A DNA stretch of 64,000 nt from Muscardinus avellanarius (GCA_963383645.1 OY726560.1:149289349-149353348); one strand, 5' to 3'. Counted from the stretch's first letter, positions 40,174 through 53,180 are shown. Program-made: numbers and translations. Notes: generated from the sequence alone by a model not told the origin.

Positions 40174-41414
40174 AGTATCAGCATTTCTAACCAGCCCCAG
40201 GGGAGCTCGATAGACTGGTCACACTCAAGTAGAGGGGGCTTGAGGGTTCCCTGGGGTTTGATAAGGACGTTCTGTAATAATCCAGCAGGTGAAATTTTTA
40301 ACTTTCATTGTCTTACAAGGTAGCCACTCCACACAACTGGTATTGAGCCAAGATGGCTGAGCCCGTGTTGAGATGGTCAGACTGTAAAATACCGAAACAT
40401 CGTAACAAAAAGAATGTAAAATATCTTGATAAATATAATGATGATTACATGCTAAAATGATGTTGGACTAAATGAAATATTAGAATAAAATATTCCTTCC
40501 TTTCTTCCTTCTCTCTTCCTCCTTCTCCCCCTCTTCCTCTTTTTCTCTTATTCCCATGACTATTCAAAAATTCTAAATGATGCTATGTTTTAACAAGAAT
40601 GCATAGCTCACATTAATTTCCACTGGAAGGTGCTGAGTTAGGTCACTCCAGGTTCCTTCTGAACAGGAGTACTCAGGAGACTGTTTTTCCTGCAAAGTCC
40701 ACACTGGTGTCCACACCTGCACATGTGTGCATCCGCTAAGGCTGTCTCCAGCCTGCTGCTGGCCTGGGACCGGCGTGGAGCAGAGGAGGGAGCACGTGTG
40801 TTTGTCTCCATTTCTCTTTCCTCTCTCAGAACCAACAGGAGACCAAACATTGTGTCACTATAGGGATAATCAATTTTTACCTCAAAAATGCGATTTCTTG
40901 AAACTGCCTTTCTGGATGAAGGCAAACCTTGTCTTCAGCCCAGAGTCCCTGAGTGAGGGAATTGGACTTTATATATAACTACCCAGAATAAGGCTAGCTG
41001 TCTGGGGGAGGCGTTTCTTCTGAGAGTTGAGTGTTTGAAACCCAGGGCCAGAGGCCCTGTCAGTACCCATGGGTGTAGCCTGGCTCTTGCAAGACAGCTC
41101 CTGGACCAGGTTTGAATCCATCTGCAAACCACGGACTAATCAGAGCCAGGGGACCCGCATGGTACTGGCAGCTGCTAATTTAGGTTTCATAATTGCAGAT
41201 TTTAACATCATCTAATCTCTGCTCCCCGCGTTCTCTGCCATCATGCTTTCTGCTTGCATACAAGTGAAACTGGAAACTGGAAATAACCTGTTAATGTCCT
41301 CTTCGCCATTCCCAGTTTTCCCTGTTTGCTAGATACGAGGCTCTGAGTTTTGCACTAGGAACAGGCTGAGGACTGTCTCCTATGACATTGCCTAAGACTT
41401 GGAGGGGGAATAGT
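40174..41414. other. unique sequence
   Basis: A pyrimidine-rich (CTTCC-like) tract at about 40490-40552. Nothing else recognised. Confidence 0.4.
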
Positions 41415-41625
41415 TGGGACCCTGAATCTAATCCTGCTTCCTTAGTTGAAAAACCTTGGGCAAGTGACACACGCCCTCCATGCCTTGGTCTCCTTATTTG
41501 TGAAAAGACGATGCTAATAATAGCCTCTTCCATGGACCGGTGATAATTAGAGTTAATATGGAAGAGGGCCAAGAATAGTTCCCAGCACGTGGTGAGGCTG
41601 AACACATTCTGGCTGTTATTCTGAG
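41415..41625 (+). mobile_element. MIR, sense
   Basis: Pattern: 'AACCTTGGGCAAGTGACACACGCC', 'TGGTCTCCTTATTTGTGAAAAGACGATGCTAATAATAGCC', 'CCAAGAATAGTTCCCAGCACGTGG'. Confidence 0.75.
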
Positions 41626-42880
41626 CTAATAAGGGATACTTGAATGGCAACCTTTCTCCTCAGCTGGAAAATTACTCAAAAAAGCCCCCACACTGAACAC
41701 CTGGTTGAGTGAGAGGCAGGTCCTGTGTGGTGATGATGTAACATACCTGTTTGGGGAGGGCCTGGCAAGTCAGAGGGTGACTGTGTCCCTGTATTTCATT
41801 GGGGTCATTGCAATAGGTGTCATCAACCAGCTGGCTTGGATGAGCCACAGGGTTAGGAGGAGCACTTCGACCACACGGGGCCACCTTCACCTCAGGGCTG
41901 GGGAGCGGGGGGGGGGATGCTACATGATGACACCCACATTCAAGATGATGGCAGTGGAGGCAGGCACGGTAGCAGAGCACTCCTTCTCCACCTGACTGTT
42001 CATGGGGTGTTTGCTGCATCACCGGAGGCGATGGAAAGGTGTGCGTTTGTTGGCTTGGTGAAGGCAAGCTAGGGTGTCCAGGTCCACGCAGAACCATTGG
42101 AGGACCAGTGGCAACGGCATGGCGATGTGCAGCTCCTGCTCTGGTGAGCCCCAGCTCCCAGCAGAGGATCAGAGGCTCCTAAGCACCTGCAGGGTAAGGA
42201 CTAGAGCTGTGGGGGGCATTCTTGTTGGCGAGATCCCATAAAGAAGGCAAAGTGTACTCCGTGAGAGGACACTCGCATCCAGTGGAGATGGAGAGTGTCT
42301 ATTAGAGAAGACTCCAGCATGCATAGAGAATTTAGGGCTGAAACCCTCTTTTAGAATGAAGCATGCGGCAGTCTGCGATTTTCTTCTTTGTGTTTGTTTG
42401 TTATTCTTTCTCGCTTCTTGACTGTTGGCTTCCTAGCCAAGGGACTGAGGGCTCCAAGGCAGAGGCTGGATGGGTTTTATTTGGGGCAGGAGGGAGGAGC
42501 TGGAGAATCTTGAACATTTGGGGTCCCAGCAGGGGGCTTTTCTGTTTGCATGAGCGCTGTCTGCCTGCCCTACATGTCTTCACTGTCCCGCATCTGTGAA
42601 GAGGATAGGGTATAATAGAAGGACTGGCTAAACTATGGTGTGAACATAGGCATTGAGTGGGCCTGGGATCAATAGCGCCAGCTGCTGTCATGAGATGGCA
42701 CATGGGATAGCACTGTCCCCAAATTCCAAGTTTTTATTTATTCTTTCCCTTTCTCATTGTAGAATCTGTTTTTCCTTTCTTTACTTTTTCATTCCTTTTT
42801 TTTTTTTTTGCAAATGCCAGTTACACAGACTTCAAAGTTTAGTATAACAGAAGTAACCTCCCAAAAATTGAGAAATGAAA
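41626..42880. other. unique sequence
   Basis: A G-run at about 41909-41919, a T-run at about 42798-42810 and an A-run at about 42879-42890. Frames up to 141 codons (41672-42097, minus) lack homology. No repeat family recognised. Confidence 0.4.
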
Positions 42881-43330
42881 AAAAAAAAAAAGAGTTTTCA
42901 GTTGTTCAACTTACAAAACCAGTGAATTCATTTCTGGTGTCGTGGAAGAGGCCTGTGGAGGAGCCCACACTTTAATGTGCAATCTGACTGGGTGAGTCAG
43001 CGTTCATGGGAAGTTGCTGGCAGCTCCCATCCAAAAGAACATAATTCTTTTGTTCTGCGAGGTCACACGGGGACATCTCTTCTTGAAATAATCATCCTTA
43101 AAAAGAATTGATGTTTTATTAATGAAAACTAGGGGACGGGGTGAGTTTCTCTTTTTACCTCCACTGGACAGAAGCTCAGAATTAGCATCAGCATTTAATA
43201 ATATTAGTTCTCAGGTTGTATTAGTTTTCCTACTTATTTTTATGTTTCGAAATGAAACAGAAATAAGGGAATAAATGCATTTTGGAATGTGACTTTCTTT
43301 AAAAAAATAAAATCCCATGGCAGAGTTTTC
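42881..43330. promoter_or_regulatory. possible conserved block
   Basis: Repeat-free sequence with an AP-1-like TGAGTCA (about 42993), 'GAGGTCACACGG' resembling a nuclear-receptor half-site, and 'TTTTATTAATGAAAAC'. Weak support from composition only. Confidence 0.25.
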
Positions 43331-44544
43331 TGGAAAGCAACAAACACTGACACTTGCTAATTTTTGTGGCTGGTGCTTGCTGAGAACAACTCTGGGGCTT
43401 TGAGTGTGGCCTTCCCGCTGTCTGCTGTCTGCGCTGCAATTTCCTTAGACCTTGAAGGGGAAGCTGAGGTCAAGGAGAGTGGTTCTGGGCACTTGTGGGT
43501 TGAAAATGCACTCACTTTTTCAATGAACTGATGAGTGAGAAGCCTTCTCTGATTTCTCTCTGATGTTTCTGGGCATTAAAGCAGCCATTTTCTCCAAGTT
43601 TTTTTTGGGAGGACCTCATTGTCCTTAGTCCAAAATAGAATGGGTGGGAAATCTAAGTACATAACACTGACCATTGCAGAGCTGCTGTGGTTGAAGGAAG
43701 TAGGGACGTGTGTGGAGAATCTTCTTCTTCCTGGAGCAGACCCCAAGCACTGCTGAGGCTTCCCTAAAAGTCCAGCCCCAGCATCATAGGATGGTTAGCA
43801 TTATCAGAATTAATCCTGCCTACCTGCCCTCAACCAGCCTGGACTGTACACTTGTCAAGGGCCAGCAGTACCTGGAACCCATCGAAAGCCCAGGTAGCCG
43901 CTGAGCTACCTGGATGAGCTCAACAGTGTTTTGAGGTTGGGCTCTGAGTTCTCAAGTCCCCCAGACCCCCTCCCTGTAGCCATTCATCTTCTTGGGAGGT
44001 GACACCCACTGCCCAGGGACTGCAGAGTTGGGGCTTTCGGTGTCTTTGTATCAGGATGATTTGTTGACTTCTCAGGTGGGACTGCTGGTCACCTAATCAC
44101 CGTTTCAAAACATTGCAACTGCAAACTTAATTTCTTTTGAACATTAGGGGATGTTTAAACAGTAGTTTGAGTATTAAATTTACACTTTATGGGAGTTGAG
44201 GGAGAGGGATAGGGGGAGTAGCAGGGGTGAATTTCCCAAAACCATATGAGAGAAGGATCGAAAACATTGTTGAGTTCACCCCCCCCCAATTGAAATATTG
44301 CTTTAAAGCATTGGCAAGCTTACAGGAGAGAAATGAAAAACAAATCCCACAAAAATCCTGCAGTACCATATAAATAATGAATAGAGCAGTGCAAAATGCT
44401 TTGGTTTCTGTAATATTTTTCAATAAAGTTGGTGCATTCCAAGCAGATTGTATTTATCTTGAAGGAGGCCCTCTGCACTGTGGCTTAAACATTTATGGCA
44501 AAGTTTTGGTGGTCTGGGTGTGATACGATAATAAAAGGTCTTCA
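43331..44544. other. unique sequence, nothing recognised
   Basis: A C-run at about 44279-44287. Short frames without homology. Confidence 0.4.
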
Positions 44545-44700
44545 CACAGTGAACAGGGTATGGGGCTTGGGAAGCACACTGACCTGGGTTCAAATCCCTT
44601 TTTCCCTTTGTATTTCTGAAGCCTCCTTAAGTAGAGTTGTTCTTTCTGGGCTGAGTTTCTTCTCCCATAAAATATACAAAGAGTAAGGCCACCTCCGCTG
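44545..44700 (+). mobile_element. possible MIR, sense
   Basis: Pattern: 'TGGGGCTTGGGAAGCACACTGACCTGGGTTCAAATCCC', then 'GAGTTTCTTCTCCCATAAAATATAC'. The middle is diverged. Confidence 0.55.
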
Positions 44701-44884
44701 GAGCAAGTGAAAGCCATTGGCAGGGTGTGTAGGCACCCAACTAAGTTTGTTCCCTTAAAGAGAGTGATTCAGTACCGTGGTCCAGAGTTTTGTGAGATGT
44801 CTCCAGGGTTCCACAGGGTCAACGTTCCAACAGCACAAAAATGTACAAGTGATTGTCCGCGTTTTTCTTTTGGTTTTCTTGGCC

Positions 44885-45990
44885 TTTTTCTGATTATAAG
44901 ATACATTGACATTTATTGGAGAAAGCTTGAAAATGAAAAATAGATGTTAAGGAAAATGAAAGTCAACCATAATTTCATTAAAAGTTGGGTGTGTTTTTCC
45001 ATGTATATGAATGCATACTTTTTATTGGTAAAATAGTAAACTCTTTTATTCATTGAGACTTTTTAAATACACCAGAATATAGTCATACATACTACTCTCT
45101 TCTTATAATTTTAAAAACATTATCTTATTAATACAAGGGTATTAAGTGTTCTTTGATAAAAGTGGAGGCGTAAGAAGAAGCAAAAATAGCATCCATCATT
45201 TCATTGGCAGAAATAGTTGACAGAAATAGTCATTGCTGACAAGTGGTTGGATATTCTTCTAATTTTCTTTCTTAATGTTTACATAAATTTAGATAAAACA
45301 TATGAACTAAGGTCTTCCCAAATGGTTGGTATTGAAATGACTTTCTTTTGTTAAATATGTATTGAGAATACTTATCTGTATCATTAAATTTTCTTCTATA
45401 AGTTTTAATAGTTAGTATTTTAGTTTTATACATCACAAGCTAGTTTCCTAATTTCCTGTCATTAGGTTTCAGTGTTTCATTATCATAGATAATTTTGTTG
45501 AGAATATCTAGCAACTAAATCTGTGCTACATTGATGATGGATTCTTCAAAGTAAATTTCTAAAGTAGAATTTCCAATGGACTTAAGATGAATTCTTAGGT
45601 TTCTTGCCAAATAGCCTTCTAGTAGGGTTACAACAATTTTTGCTTTCACTAAAAATATGTAGAACACCTGATTTTTTGTATCCTTATGTTATAGTAATAA
45701 TGTCATCCAAAAGAAAAACTTGGCTAATCTGACAAAAAATACCCTGTTGTGATTTACATTTTATTGGTGTATTTCTTCTATTTTGAATTTTCCATTCATA
45801 AATTTTATATATTTTTTCTTTTCATACTATCTTGTTGTGGTAAAAAAAATGCATAAAGTAAGGTGCAGTGATTAAGAGTAGAGATCAATTAGTTCTGACA
45901 GTTGTATATATCAGTGTAAACAATACCCAGGTTAAGAAATAAAATATTTCCAACACTCCAGAATGTAGAAAGACCTCCCTTCATTGGTCT
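44885..45990 (-). mobile_element. ancient L1 (L1M-type) debris, antisense
   Basis: The plus strand resembles the reverse complement of old L1 ends: 'AGTCAACCATAATTTCATT', 'ATCTGTATCATTAAATTTTCTTCTATAAG', 'CAAATAGCCTTCTAGTAGGGTTACAACAATTTTTGCTTTCAC', 'GGCTAATCTGACAAAAAATACC', and 'AATACCCAGGTTAAGAAATAAAATATTTCC'. Heavily mutated; more than one fragment may be present. Confidence 0.45.
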
Positions 45991-46009
45991 GTTGGTCTAT
46001 TATTAGATG

Positions 46010-47225
46010 ACTATCACATCAAAAATACCATGTATCTAGAAACTAATGTAATGGAAGTTGTGCCTGTCTTCTACTCCGAAAACTACATTATTTAAATAAA
46101 TTTAAGAAGTAATAAGAAAATGAAAGCATATACTATGTTCATGGATTGAACGATTATATTTAAAGATATAAAAATTTCCAAATTTATCCATATATTAAAT
46201 GATACCCCACAAATTTCAGCAAGCTTTTTTTTGGGGGGGTATGATCAAAAAGCTAATTCTAAAGTTAATATGAAAATTTCAGCCCCCCTCCTCCAAAAAG
46301 CCCAGGGACTGGGCTTTTTGTTGTTTTATTTTTTTTTTTTTCTTGGTACTGGGGATTAAGCCCAGGGACATTCTAACTCCAAGCTCCACCCCTAGCCCCT
46401 TTTCATTTTTATTTTGAAACAGGGTCTTGCCAAGTTACTGTGATCCTCTGTCTTAGCTTCCTAAGTACTGGGATCACAAGGATGTGCCACCACACCCATC
46501 AGCCAAGGCGGTCTTAAAGAAAAAATATGAAAGTGAAGGAATTATACTATGAGAAATCAAGACTTATGAAACTACAAAGACTTGAACAGACACTGTAAAA
46601 GAGGACATTCAGATGTACAATAAATGTATAAAAAGGTTCTAAACCTCATTAGTCATCAGGGAAATACAAATTAAAAGAACAACGTGATAGCACTACACAC
46701 TTGGCAGAAAGACTGAAATTAAAAACAGACACACCAAGTGTCGGGAAGAAAGCGGAGCAGCTAGAACCCTCACATATTGCTGACAGAAATGTAAATTGGC
46801 GGGATCACTGTAGAAAACTGGCAGTATCTTTTAAATTTAAGCATATGTCTGCCTGTGATGCAGCAATTCCACTTTTAGGTACACACCCAGCAGAAATATA
46901 CACACACATATGTCCCTAAAGACAAATATAATATACTCATCGTAGTATTATTTGAAGTCCGTGTCCATTAACGGAATGCCCATCAGCAGTAGCAATGGGT
47001 AGATTGTAGTACAGTCATGCAGTGGGATTCTATGTGAGGATGAGAAGGTACAAACCACATAACATGCAAAGCACACGTTCAACAGAAGAAGCCAGGCACA
47101 GAAGACTGTACACCGTGTGAGTCCGTCTAAATCAAGTCCAAAGTAGGCTAACCCAACCTGCGGCATTCGGAGGCAGCGCACGAGTCATGGCTGCAGGGCC
47201 ATGAGGGGGATCCTAGGATGGCTGT
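46010..47225 (+). mobile_element. ancient L1 ORF2 end and 3' UTR, sense, split by a SINE
   Basis: The first part (46010-46326) has 'TATACTATGTTCATGGATTGAACG' and 'TTTCAGCAAGCTTTTTT...AAGCTAATTCTAAAGTTAATATG'. The second (46503-47225) has 'AACCTCATTAGTCATCAGGGAAATACAAATTAAAA', 'GAACCCTCACATATTGCTGACAGAAATGTAAATTGG', 'GCAGCAATTCCACTTTTAGG' and 'CATGCAGTGGGATTCTATG'. This is the usual order of a mammalian L1 3' end. Frames are destroyed by indels. Confidence 0.75.
46327..46502 (-). mobile_element. B1-dID SINE, antisense, inside an old L1
   Basis: 'TTGGTACTGGGGATTAAGCCCAGGGACATTC', 'TATTTTGAAACAGGGTCTTGCC', 'GGGATCACAAGGATGTGCCACCACACCC'. An internal deletion shortens the left half. Confidence 0.88.
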
Positions 47226-47272
47226 CTTGTCCTGCTTCTTAATTAGGTGTTGATCATATAGGTGTTTTCTTT

Positions 47273-47539
47273 CTTTTTTTCTCTTCCTTCCTTCTTTCGT
47301 TTTTTTTTTTTTTTTTTTTTTTTTTTGTTTGTTTTTTGCGGTACTGGGGATAGAGCCCAGGGGCATTCTAACTCCAAGCTACACTCCTGGGCCTATTTTT
47401 TAGTCTTTTTATTTTTGAAACAGGGTCTCACTGAGTTAAGAAGGGCCTCACTAAGTAGCTGAGGCTGTCCTTGGACTGTGATCCTCTGGTCTCTGCCTCT
47501 CCAATGCTGGGATTACAAGTGTGTGCCACCATGCCTGGC
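47273..47539 (-). mobile_element. B1-dID SINE, antisense, perfect TSD, long poly-T
   Basis: A pyrimidine-rich then poly-T tract (about 47273-47335) is the tail on the minus strand. The body runs 47336-47539. A perfect AGGTGTTTTCTTT duplication lies at 47260-47272 and 47540-47552. Confidence 0.92.
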
Positions 47540-47686
47540 AGGTGTTTTCTTTTCGAAAATGCATTGTTTGGTACTTATTTTTACTTGGATATTTTTAACT
47601 TTGTTATTTCTTAATTATTAAGTGATCTCTTAATTATTAATAAATATTAAAAATAGATATCTAAGATGGGTGTATATATATATATA

Positions 47687-47890
47687 CAGGTTCATGCCTG
47701 TAATCCTAGTACTTGGGAGGCAGAGACAGAAGGGTTGCAGGTTTGAGGACAGGCTCAGCAACTTAGGTCCTCTGCAACCTAGTGAGACCTTGATTCAAAA
47801 TTAAAAATAAAACAGGGCTGGGGGTATAGGGCAGAGGCAGAATTCCTCTAGGTTCAATCCTCAGTGCCCCCACAAATAAATAAATATATA
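47687..47890 (+). mobile_element. B1-dID SINE, sense, 5' worn
   Basis: It starts near 'GGTTCATGCCTGTAATCCTAGTACTTGGGAGG', has 'GGGCTGGGGGTATAGGGCAGAGGCAG' in the right half and an AAAT/ATAT tail. A (TA)n tract (about 47674-47686) adjoins its 5' side. Confidence 0.87.
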
Positions 47891-48590
47891 TATAATTAAA
47901 AATAGGTAAAACCTCAGTGATTCGTGCTATATTATATTTTTGTCTTGCATTGCTGGAGAGAATCCTGAGGCCAAACACGATTTTTTCTTTTCTGGGTAGG
48001 ATTATAGAATTTTCCTTCACCAGAAACTAAAATGTAACCCCCCCAAATTACATATTAGTTATTTAATTAATAGTGCCTAATTGTCAGGAAAACTTTTAAT
48101 CTAAAATCTAGGCTTTTAAAATTTTTTATAAAGTTTTCTTCTATTGTTCCTTATATTGATTTATCTTTCATCACTTTGGCCATCTCCATTGATATTTTTA
48201 ATACATTAAAATTGAATTTGTTGTCATCAAAAAACTCTTCCCTTTAAAAATAATAGTCACCTATTGCCTTTACCGTGTATTGCATTAATTGAAAATTTTA
48301 AAAGTATTGTAGCTGCTAATTTTTGCTTTCAACCCAGCACTTGTGCTTCTCAGTATTTCTAGACTTTCCTGGTCTCAGGTATTCTTTTCAAATCATCACC
48401 TGCTCTTAGTCAGTGCTGAGGATACAAACTGCCCAATTTCTAAAACAGCCCTGGCTTCCTCCAGAGCATCTTCTCTGATTTGTCAGAGTGGTCCTGTCTT
48501 GTTGCATGAAGGGAATTTTCATTTTCTTCTTTCTTTTCTCCATCTGCACATTCTTATTGAGATGCTTGGAAGTGGGAGCTAATATGGAAT
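47891..48590. other. AT-rich unique sequence
   Basis: No repeat family identified with confidence; possibly old LINE remains. Confidence 0.35.
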
Positions 48591-48594
48591 ATTT

Positions 48595-48760
48595 TTTATT
48601 TAGTACATCTTATTGAGTGTATACTCTTTGCCAATCACACTTCTAGGTGCTCACGACAGAGCGGCGAACTTCTAGAAATGATCTCGGTTGCCATGGTTCT
48701 AACACTCTAATGAGAAGACTGCACGGGTGACTACGGGTGACCATAGGTATGTTGAATGCT
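48595..48760 (+). mobile_element. ancient interspersed repeat, family uncertain
   Basis: 'TTATTGAGTGTATACTCTTTGCCAATCACACTTCTAGGTGCTCACGACAGAGCGGCGAAC' pattern, in pieces, resembles the common mammalian 'tttattgagcacctactatgtgccaggcactgttctagg' repeat. I cannot assign the family. Confidence 0.4.
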
Positions 48761-50802
48761 GTGAAGGAGTGAGGAGGACCCTCCAACAGAGGCCTTCAGC
48801 TCTGGTGGATTCTACATGAAGAATTCTGTACAAACTCCCCAAGAAAATGAAGCTTTAAGCTGAAATATAAAGGCTCCCCTGTACAAAGATGCTTAGTAGC
48901 TGGTGTGATTTATTGAGTAATGCCAAGGAGTTTGATCCTTACTACATTTTAGGGTGAATGCATTTGTCAGCTGTATACATTCCCAGGGAGGCAATTCCTG
49001 GTGCCAGATATTGTCTTGATACTGTCTAGATTAGGAGTATGATTTGAAATCTTTCCCTATCATCAGTGGTCAATGGCACACTGTGTAACTGGCCCAAACT
49101 TTAGTTCCTCTCTGGTCATGCCAGGGGCCTGGGACCCTGACTCCTTGACGGGCATCTTCCTCCACTAGTGTCCAGTTTGCTGAAAGTACAGACTCCTTTC
49201 CCGGGAGCGGTGCTTACAGGAGGTGATTCCAGTGTATGCAGATTGTGCAAAATTCACAGTGAGTACTTGGGATGTGGGTTCATATTTAGTTGATCACATG
49301 ATTTGGCCACATTATAGGTTAAGCAGGATGCTATGGGCTGACTTGAAAACAAAACAAAACAAAACAAAACCCCAAAAAACCACGTACATTTTTTTTTTGG
49401 AAAATAGATTTTGTGGTCCAAATAAAGCCTGGGAGGGCAACGCACGGGGGCCTGGGCACGTCCTGTAAGGCAGGGGTATTTTTCAACATTAAAAATTCTG
49501 TTTTCACATATTACACAAAAGACTCCACCAAAAACATTACATTAGGGTGGTGGGATTGTGTATGGGCTCCTTCCACCGTTTTCTGGGCAGATGGTCCTAA
49601 ATTATGTTTAGAATTCAAATATAGGAAAAATTAGCTTTCAAAATTGAGGCATTATCGCTTTTTTTTTTTTTTTCCTGATTCACTAAGCTCCTTTTAGGCC
49701 AGAGAAATGTGTCTAGTTTCCTGAGTCAGACCTTCTTATTTGCATGGGAAGGGCCAGCATCCAGGTGGGGCTCTGCCTGTTCTCAAGGAGTGTGAGGAAG
49801 ACATACTGCAGAGTGGCTGATGGAGAGAAGACCTGCTCTGGCAGCTTCTCCATTAAGGCAGCCCAGGGAGGGACGATGGAATTTGGGCAAGGGGTCATGT
49901 GGTGATTCTTGCAAATACTAGTAAAGAAAAATATTAACTTCCAGGCTTAGCTGTGAAACTCACCACCCAACTTTATCCACCTGAACTTCAGTAACTGATG
50001 GGCCTGCGGCATCCCAGAGAATATGTCCTGATCCCAGGATTCATTTAATGCTCAGGAATAGCCATCGCTGTGGTTAAGATTAGCAGAAATAGCAGCCCCA
50101 CCCCCCCGTCATTTTTAGGGAAACACTGCTGATAAAAATTACCAAATGGGGAGGGGGTAAATTTAAAACCACCATACGGCATAGCTAAGTCCTGTCTACC
50201 TGTGGGTTCATTGTGCAACTAGTTGCCTTGGAAAGAGCTCTAGGAAGTTTTGTTGCCCGAAGGTAGGTAGGACATGGGCATCACTGAGATACGATCGCAG
50301 CCAAGGTGGGCCTTCTTTTCCTGTTTTGAGAGAGCTCTCAGCCAAAATCAATAGTCGTGTCACATGGTGAATTTGTGGGACTCTACTGCCGATCAGAATG
50401 GCCCAGAGCTGAAGTCACATTTTAAGGAGACCCTGGCTCTCTATCAGCTCTCCCTCTCTGGTCTACCAGTTGGCCCTCCTCTCATTCATGGTCTAGTTAT
50501 CACCTCAAGTTTCCATAACAGGACATTAGTAAAGCATCTTTGCCTATCTGATTGTTAAGGCACGCATCGGTGGACCCAAATGGCACATGAAAATAGCAGG
50601 TGCCACACAGGAAACGGAAGCTTTCTTGTCATTCACTGTTGAAGTTTGCCAAGTATCCTAACACTGAGAGCCATCTGCTGACAGGCAGAAGACTCACCCT
50701 TGAGACCCTAAAACAATGTCATTTAATATCCTCATAGAGATTTTCTCTATCTGTGGTGTCCAATACAGTAGCCACTAGCCACCTGTGGATAGTGTGACTA
50801 AG
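48761..50802. other. unique sequence
   Basis: An (AAAAC)n tract at about 49349-49370, a T-run at about 49659-49673 and a C-run at about 50100-50107. No gene or repeat family recognised. Confidence 0.4.
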
Positions 50803-50812
50803 AAATGCATTT

Positions 50813-51027
50813 TTAAGCCGAATCTGGTACCTCAGGCCTGTTGTAGAACCTGGGAGGCAGAGTTGGGAGGATCACAGGTTCGAGGCCAGCCTCAGCAATT
50901 TGGAGAGGTTCTTGGCAGCTTAGCAAGACCTGTTTCAAAATTGTAAAAAGATTTAAAAATGGGCTGTGAGTATATCTTGGAGGTCGAGTGACCCTGGGTT
51001 TCATCCCCAGGACCACAAAAAGAAAAA
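50813..51027 (+). mobile_element. B1-dID SINE, sense, TSD AAATGCATTT
   Basis: Diverged dimer ('GCCGAATCTGGTACCTCAGGCC', 'CAGGTTCGAGGCCAGCCTCAGC', 'GGGTTTCATCCCC'). Flanked by AAATGCATTT at 50803-50812 and 51028-51037. Confidence 0.9.
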
Positions 51028-51290
51028 AAATGCATTTAAAAATTTTTATTTTATTTAAATTAATTCAAATAGCTATAGTAGCTAATGGCTACTTCATTGA
51101 AGAGCATAACTCTAAAATCTACTTCTGAATTAAGGCAGATTTCCACATATCCTGGAGGTATATCAATACAAAAAAAAACATTTGGAATCCATTCCTGGAA
51201 GTTGTTTGAGGATAAGGCTTATCATATCACATCTATAGTTTTCCATAAAATTCATGGAAGAATTCTTTCAGATTTCAAGACCAGGAATAG

Positions 51291-51495
51291 AGCAGGACAT
51301 AGTGGCGCACACCTGTAATCCCGGTACTTGGTGGCGGGGGAGGGGGGCTGAGAGAGGGAGATCACAGATTTGAGAACAGCCTCAGAAACTTAGAGACCTT
51401 GTTTCAAAAACGAAAAACTAAAATGGAGCTGGGAGTGTAGCTCAGAAGTAGAATGCCCTGGGTTCAATCCCCAGCTCCTGTCCAATCCCCAAATA
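51291..51495 (+). mobile_element. B1-dID SINE, sense
   Basis: 'GCAGGACATAGTGGCGCACACCTGTAATCCC', a G-rich insertion at about 51331-51350, 'GGGAGTGTAGCTCAGAAGTAG', 'GGGTTCAATCCCCAG'. Flanks AAGACCAGGAATA (51278-51290) and AAGATCAGAAATA (51496-51508) are probably a TSD (11/13). Confidence 0.9.
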
Positions 51496-51588
51496 AAGAT
51501 CAGAAATAACTGAGTTTTACTTAGGCTGATTTATTTCAAGGATGTTTGAATTCACAAATCATCATATTTTTTTTCTTTCAAGACCATG

Positions 51589-51998
51589 TTTTTATTTTTA
51601 TTTATTTTTAAAATTTTTATTGGTGCCTTGTGGAGGCACACATGCACACAGCACTTAATTAGCCCTTTCCCAATTCCTGCCCATTCCCTCCCCCTCCGTC
51701 CTTCTCAGGTCTGACTTAGTGATTGGCTTTGGTATGTTTGTGAGTGGGCATCATGTACGTTAGGGAATCTCCCTCTCCCTCCCTCCCATCCCCTCAGTTG
51801 GGTCGCCTTATTTGCTCGTCTGTACTATCTCCTTCTTCATCTGGAGTTCCTCCTATGACCCATTTTTTCTCTCTAGCTTTCGCATATTAGGGAGCGCATC
51901 CCATCTTTTATATTTTGTGACTGACTAATCTCACTTTGCATTGTGTTCTCCGGTTCCATCCGTTCTCCTGTAAATGATGTAACATATTTCTGTGTCTA
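51589..51998 (-). mobile_element. 5'-truncated L1 3' end, antisense
   Basis: The plus strand starts with a T/A-rich tail, then 'TTTTTATTGGTGCCTTG', the pyrimidine-rich 'CCATTCCCTCCCCCTCC', 'CTGGAGTTCCTCCTATGACCC', 'GACTGACTAATCTCACTTTGC' and 'TCTCCTGTAAATGATG'. It matches the L1 end at 57773-58222 throughout but is more diverged. Confidence 0.88.
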
Positions 51999-52984
51999 CA
52001 TCAGTTGTTGGAAAAGTCAGATTTAAACTCGAGACCCTCCCTTACAAATGTAGAAGGCTCCGCCACTCCGTGCTCTGCGTTAGCTTCGCTCTGGGCTCAG
52101 GCTTACTTCCTCTTTATGGAGGGGCAGCAGGCTCTGTCCCTCTAGATGCTCCTCTCAGATGGTCTGGCAGAGATCCAGCAGAGAAGGGGGACCCCTCCTC
52201 CACTTTTCTACCTCCAGCTGGAGCGGTTTGGCTTCCTCACCTGACCACATGGTCCCTAAGTGCTGGGCGGTGACATTTCTCAGCAACTGCTGTACACAGT
52301 TGCCGTCTAGGGTCAGCCGTGGAAGTAGCCTCTGTCTCCCAAGTCCATAGAGCCCTGTTCGCGTTACCTGGTAAGAAAGCAGGCCAGGAGAAGCCCTTCC
52401 CTGGAGCACAAGCCCACAGTGAGCCCCACCACCTCGCCTGGGGCCTGAACCCTCCGGGTAGAGGAGCAAGAGCAGAAGAGCCAGAGCTTCAGTTTGCAAA
52501 CATCCCCTCATTTCCCTTTCTTTAGCCCATCTAATGTGCTGTTCTGGTATCTGCCCTTATCCCTGTACCCACCCCACTTGATTTTCTTAATCATTTTATC
52601 TGCTATAGTGCATCCAGGCTACAATAATTTCTAGTTGAAGGCAACAAAGCACCACTTAAATATATTTTAAAATATAGATAGAGCAGGGGCTTCCTGTCCC
52701 CGGCATTCCCAGGCCTCACTTCCGGGATGCTGATGGTCTTAGACCTAAAGAATAGACCGGAGGTAGGGGGAGGTGCACACAGCGTAGAAAGCAACGCAGA
52801 GTGGTCAGAAGTCCTAGCACAAAAAGGCACAAGAACCAGAATTTTGAGGTTTAACTTTTCAAACACCCCGAGACAGAGCATCTCGGGGCTTCTTCCCTCT
52901 TCCTTTTGCAGGATTTTGACCCGTGAGTGGCCAGAGATGGGAGAAAAAGACGTTAAAGGATCCAAAAGGAATAGTTGGAGGAAG
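51999..52984. other. unique sequence, nothing recognised
   Basis: Overlapping frames of 60-120 codons on both strands; no domain or repeat recognised. Confidence 0.4.
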
Positions 52985-53180
52985 AGCTGGGCATGGTGGC
53001 GGACGCTTGTAACCCCAGCATTTGAAAGGCTGAGACAGGAGGATGGCAGTTTGTGGTCAGCCTCAGCTACTCAGTGAGGCCCTTTGCAACTCACTGTTTC
53101 AAAATAAAGAATAAAAAAATAGGGTGTAGCTCAGAGGTACAATGCCCCCGGTTCCATCCCTAATACTGCCAAAAAAAAAA
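52985..53180 (+). mobile_element. B1-dID SINE, sense
   Basis: 'GCTGGGCATGGTGGCGGACGC', 'TGAGACAGGAGGATGGCAG', 'TTTCAAAATAAAGAATAAAAAAATAGGGTGTAGCTCAGAGG', poly-A tail at about 53170-53180. Confidence 0.92.
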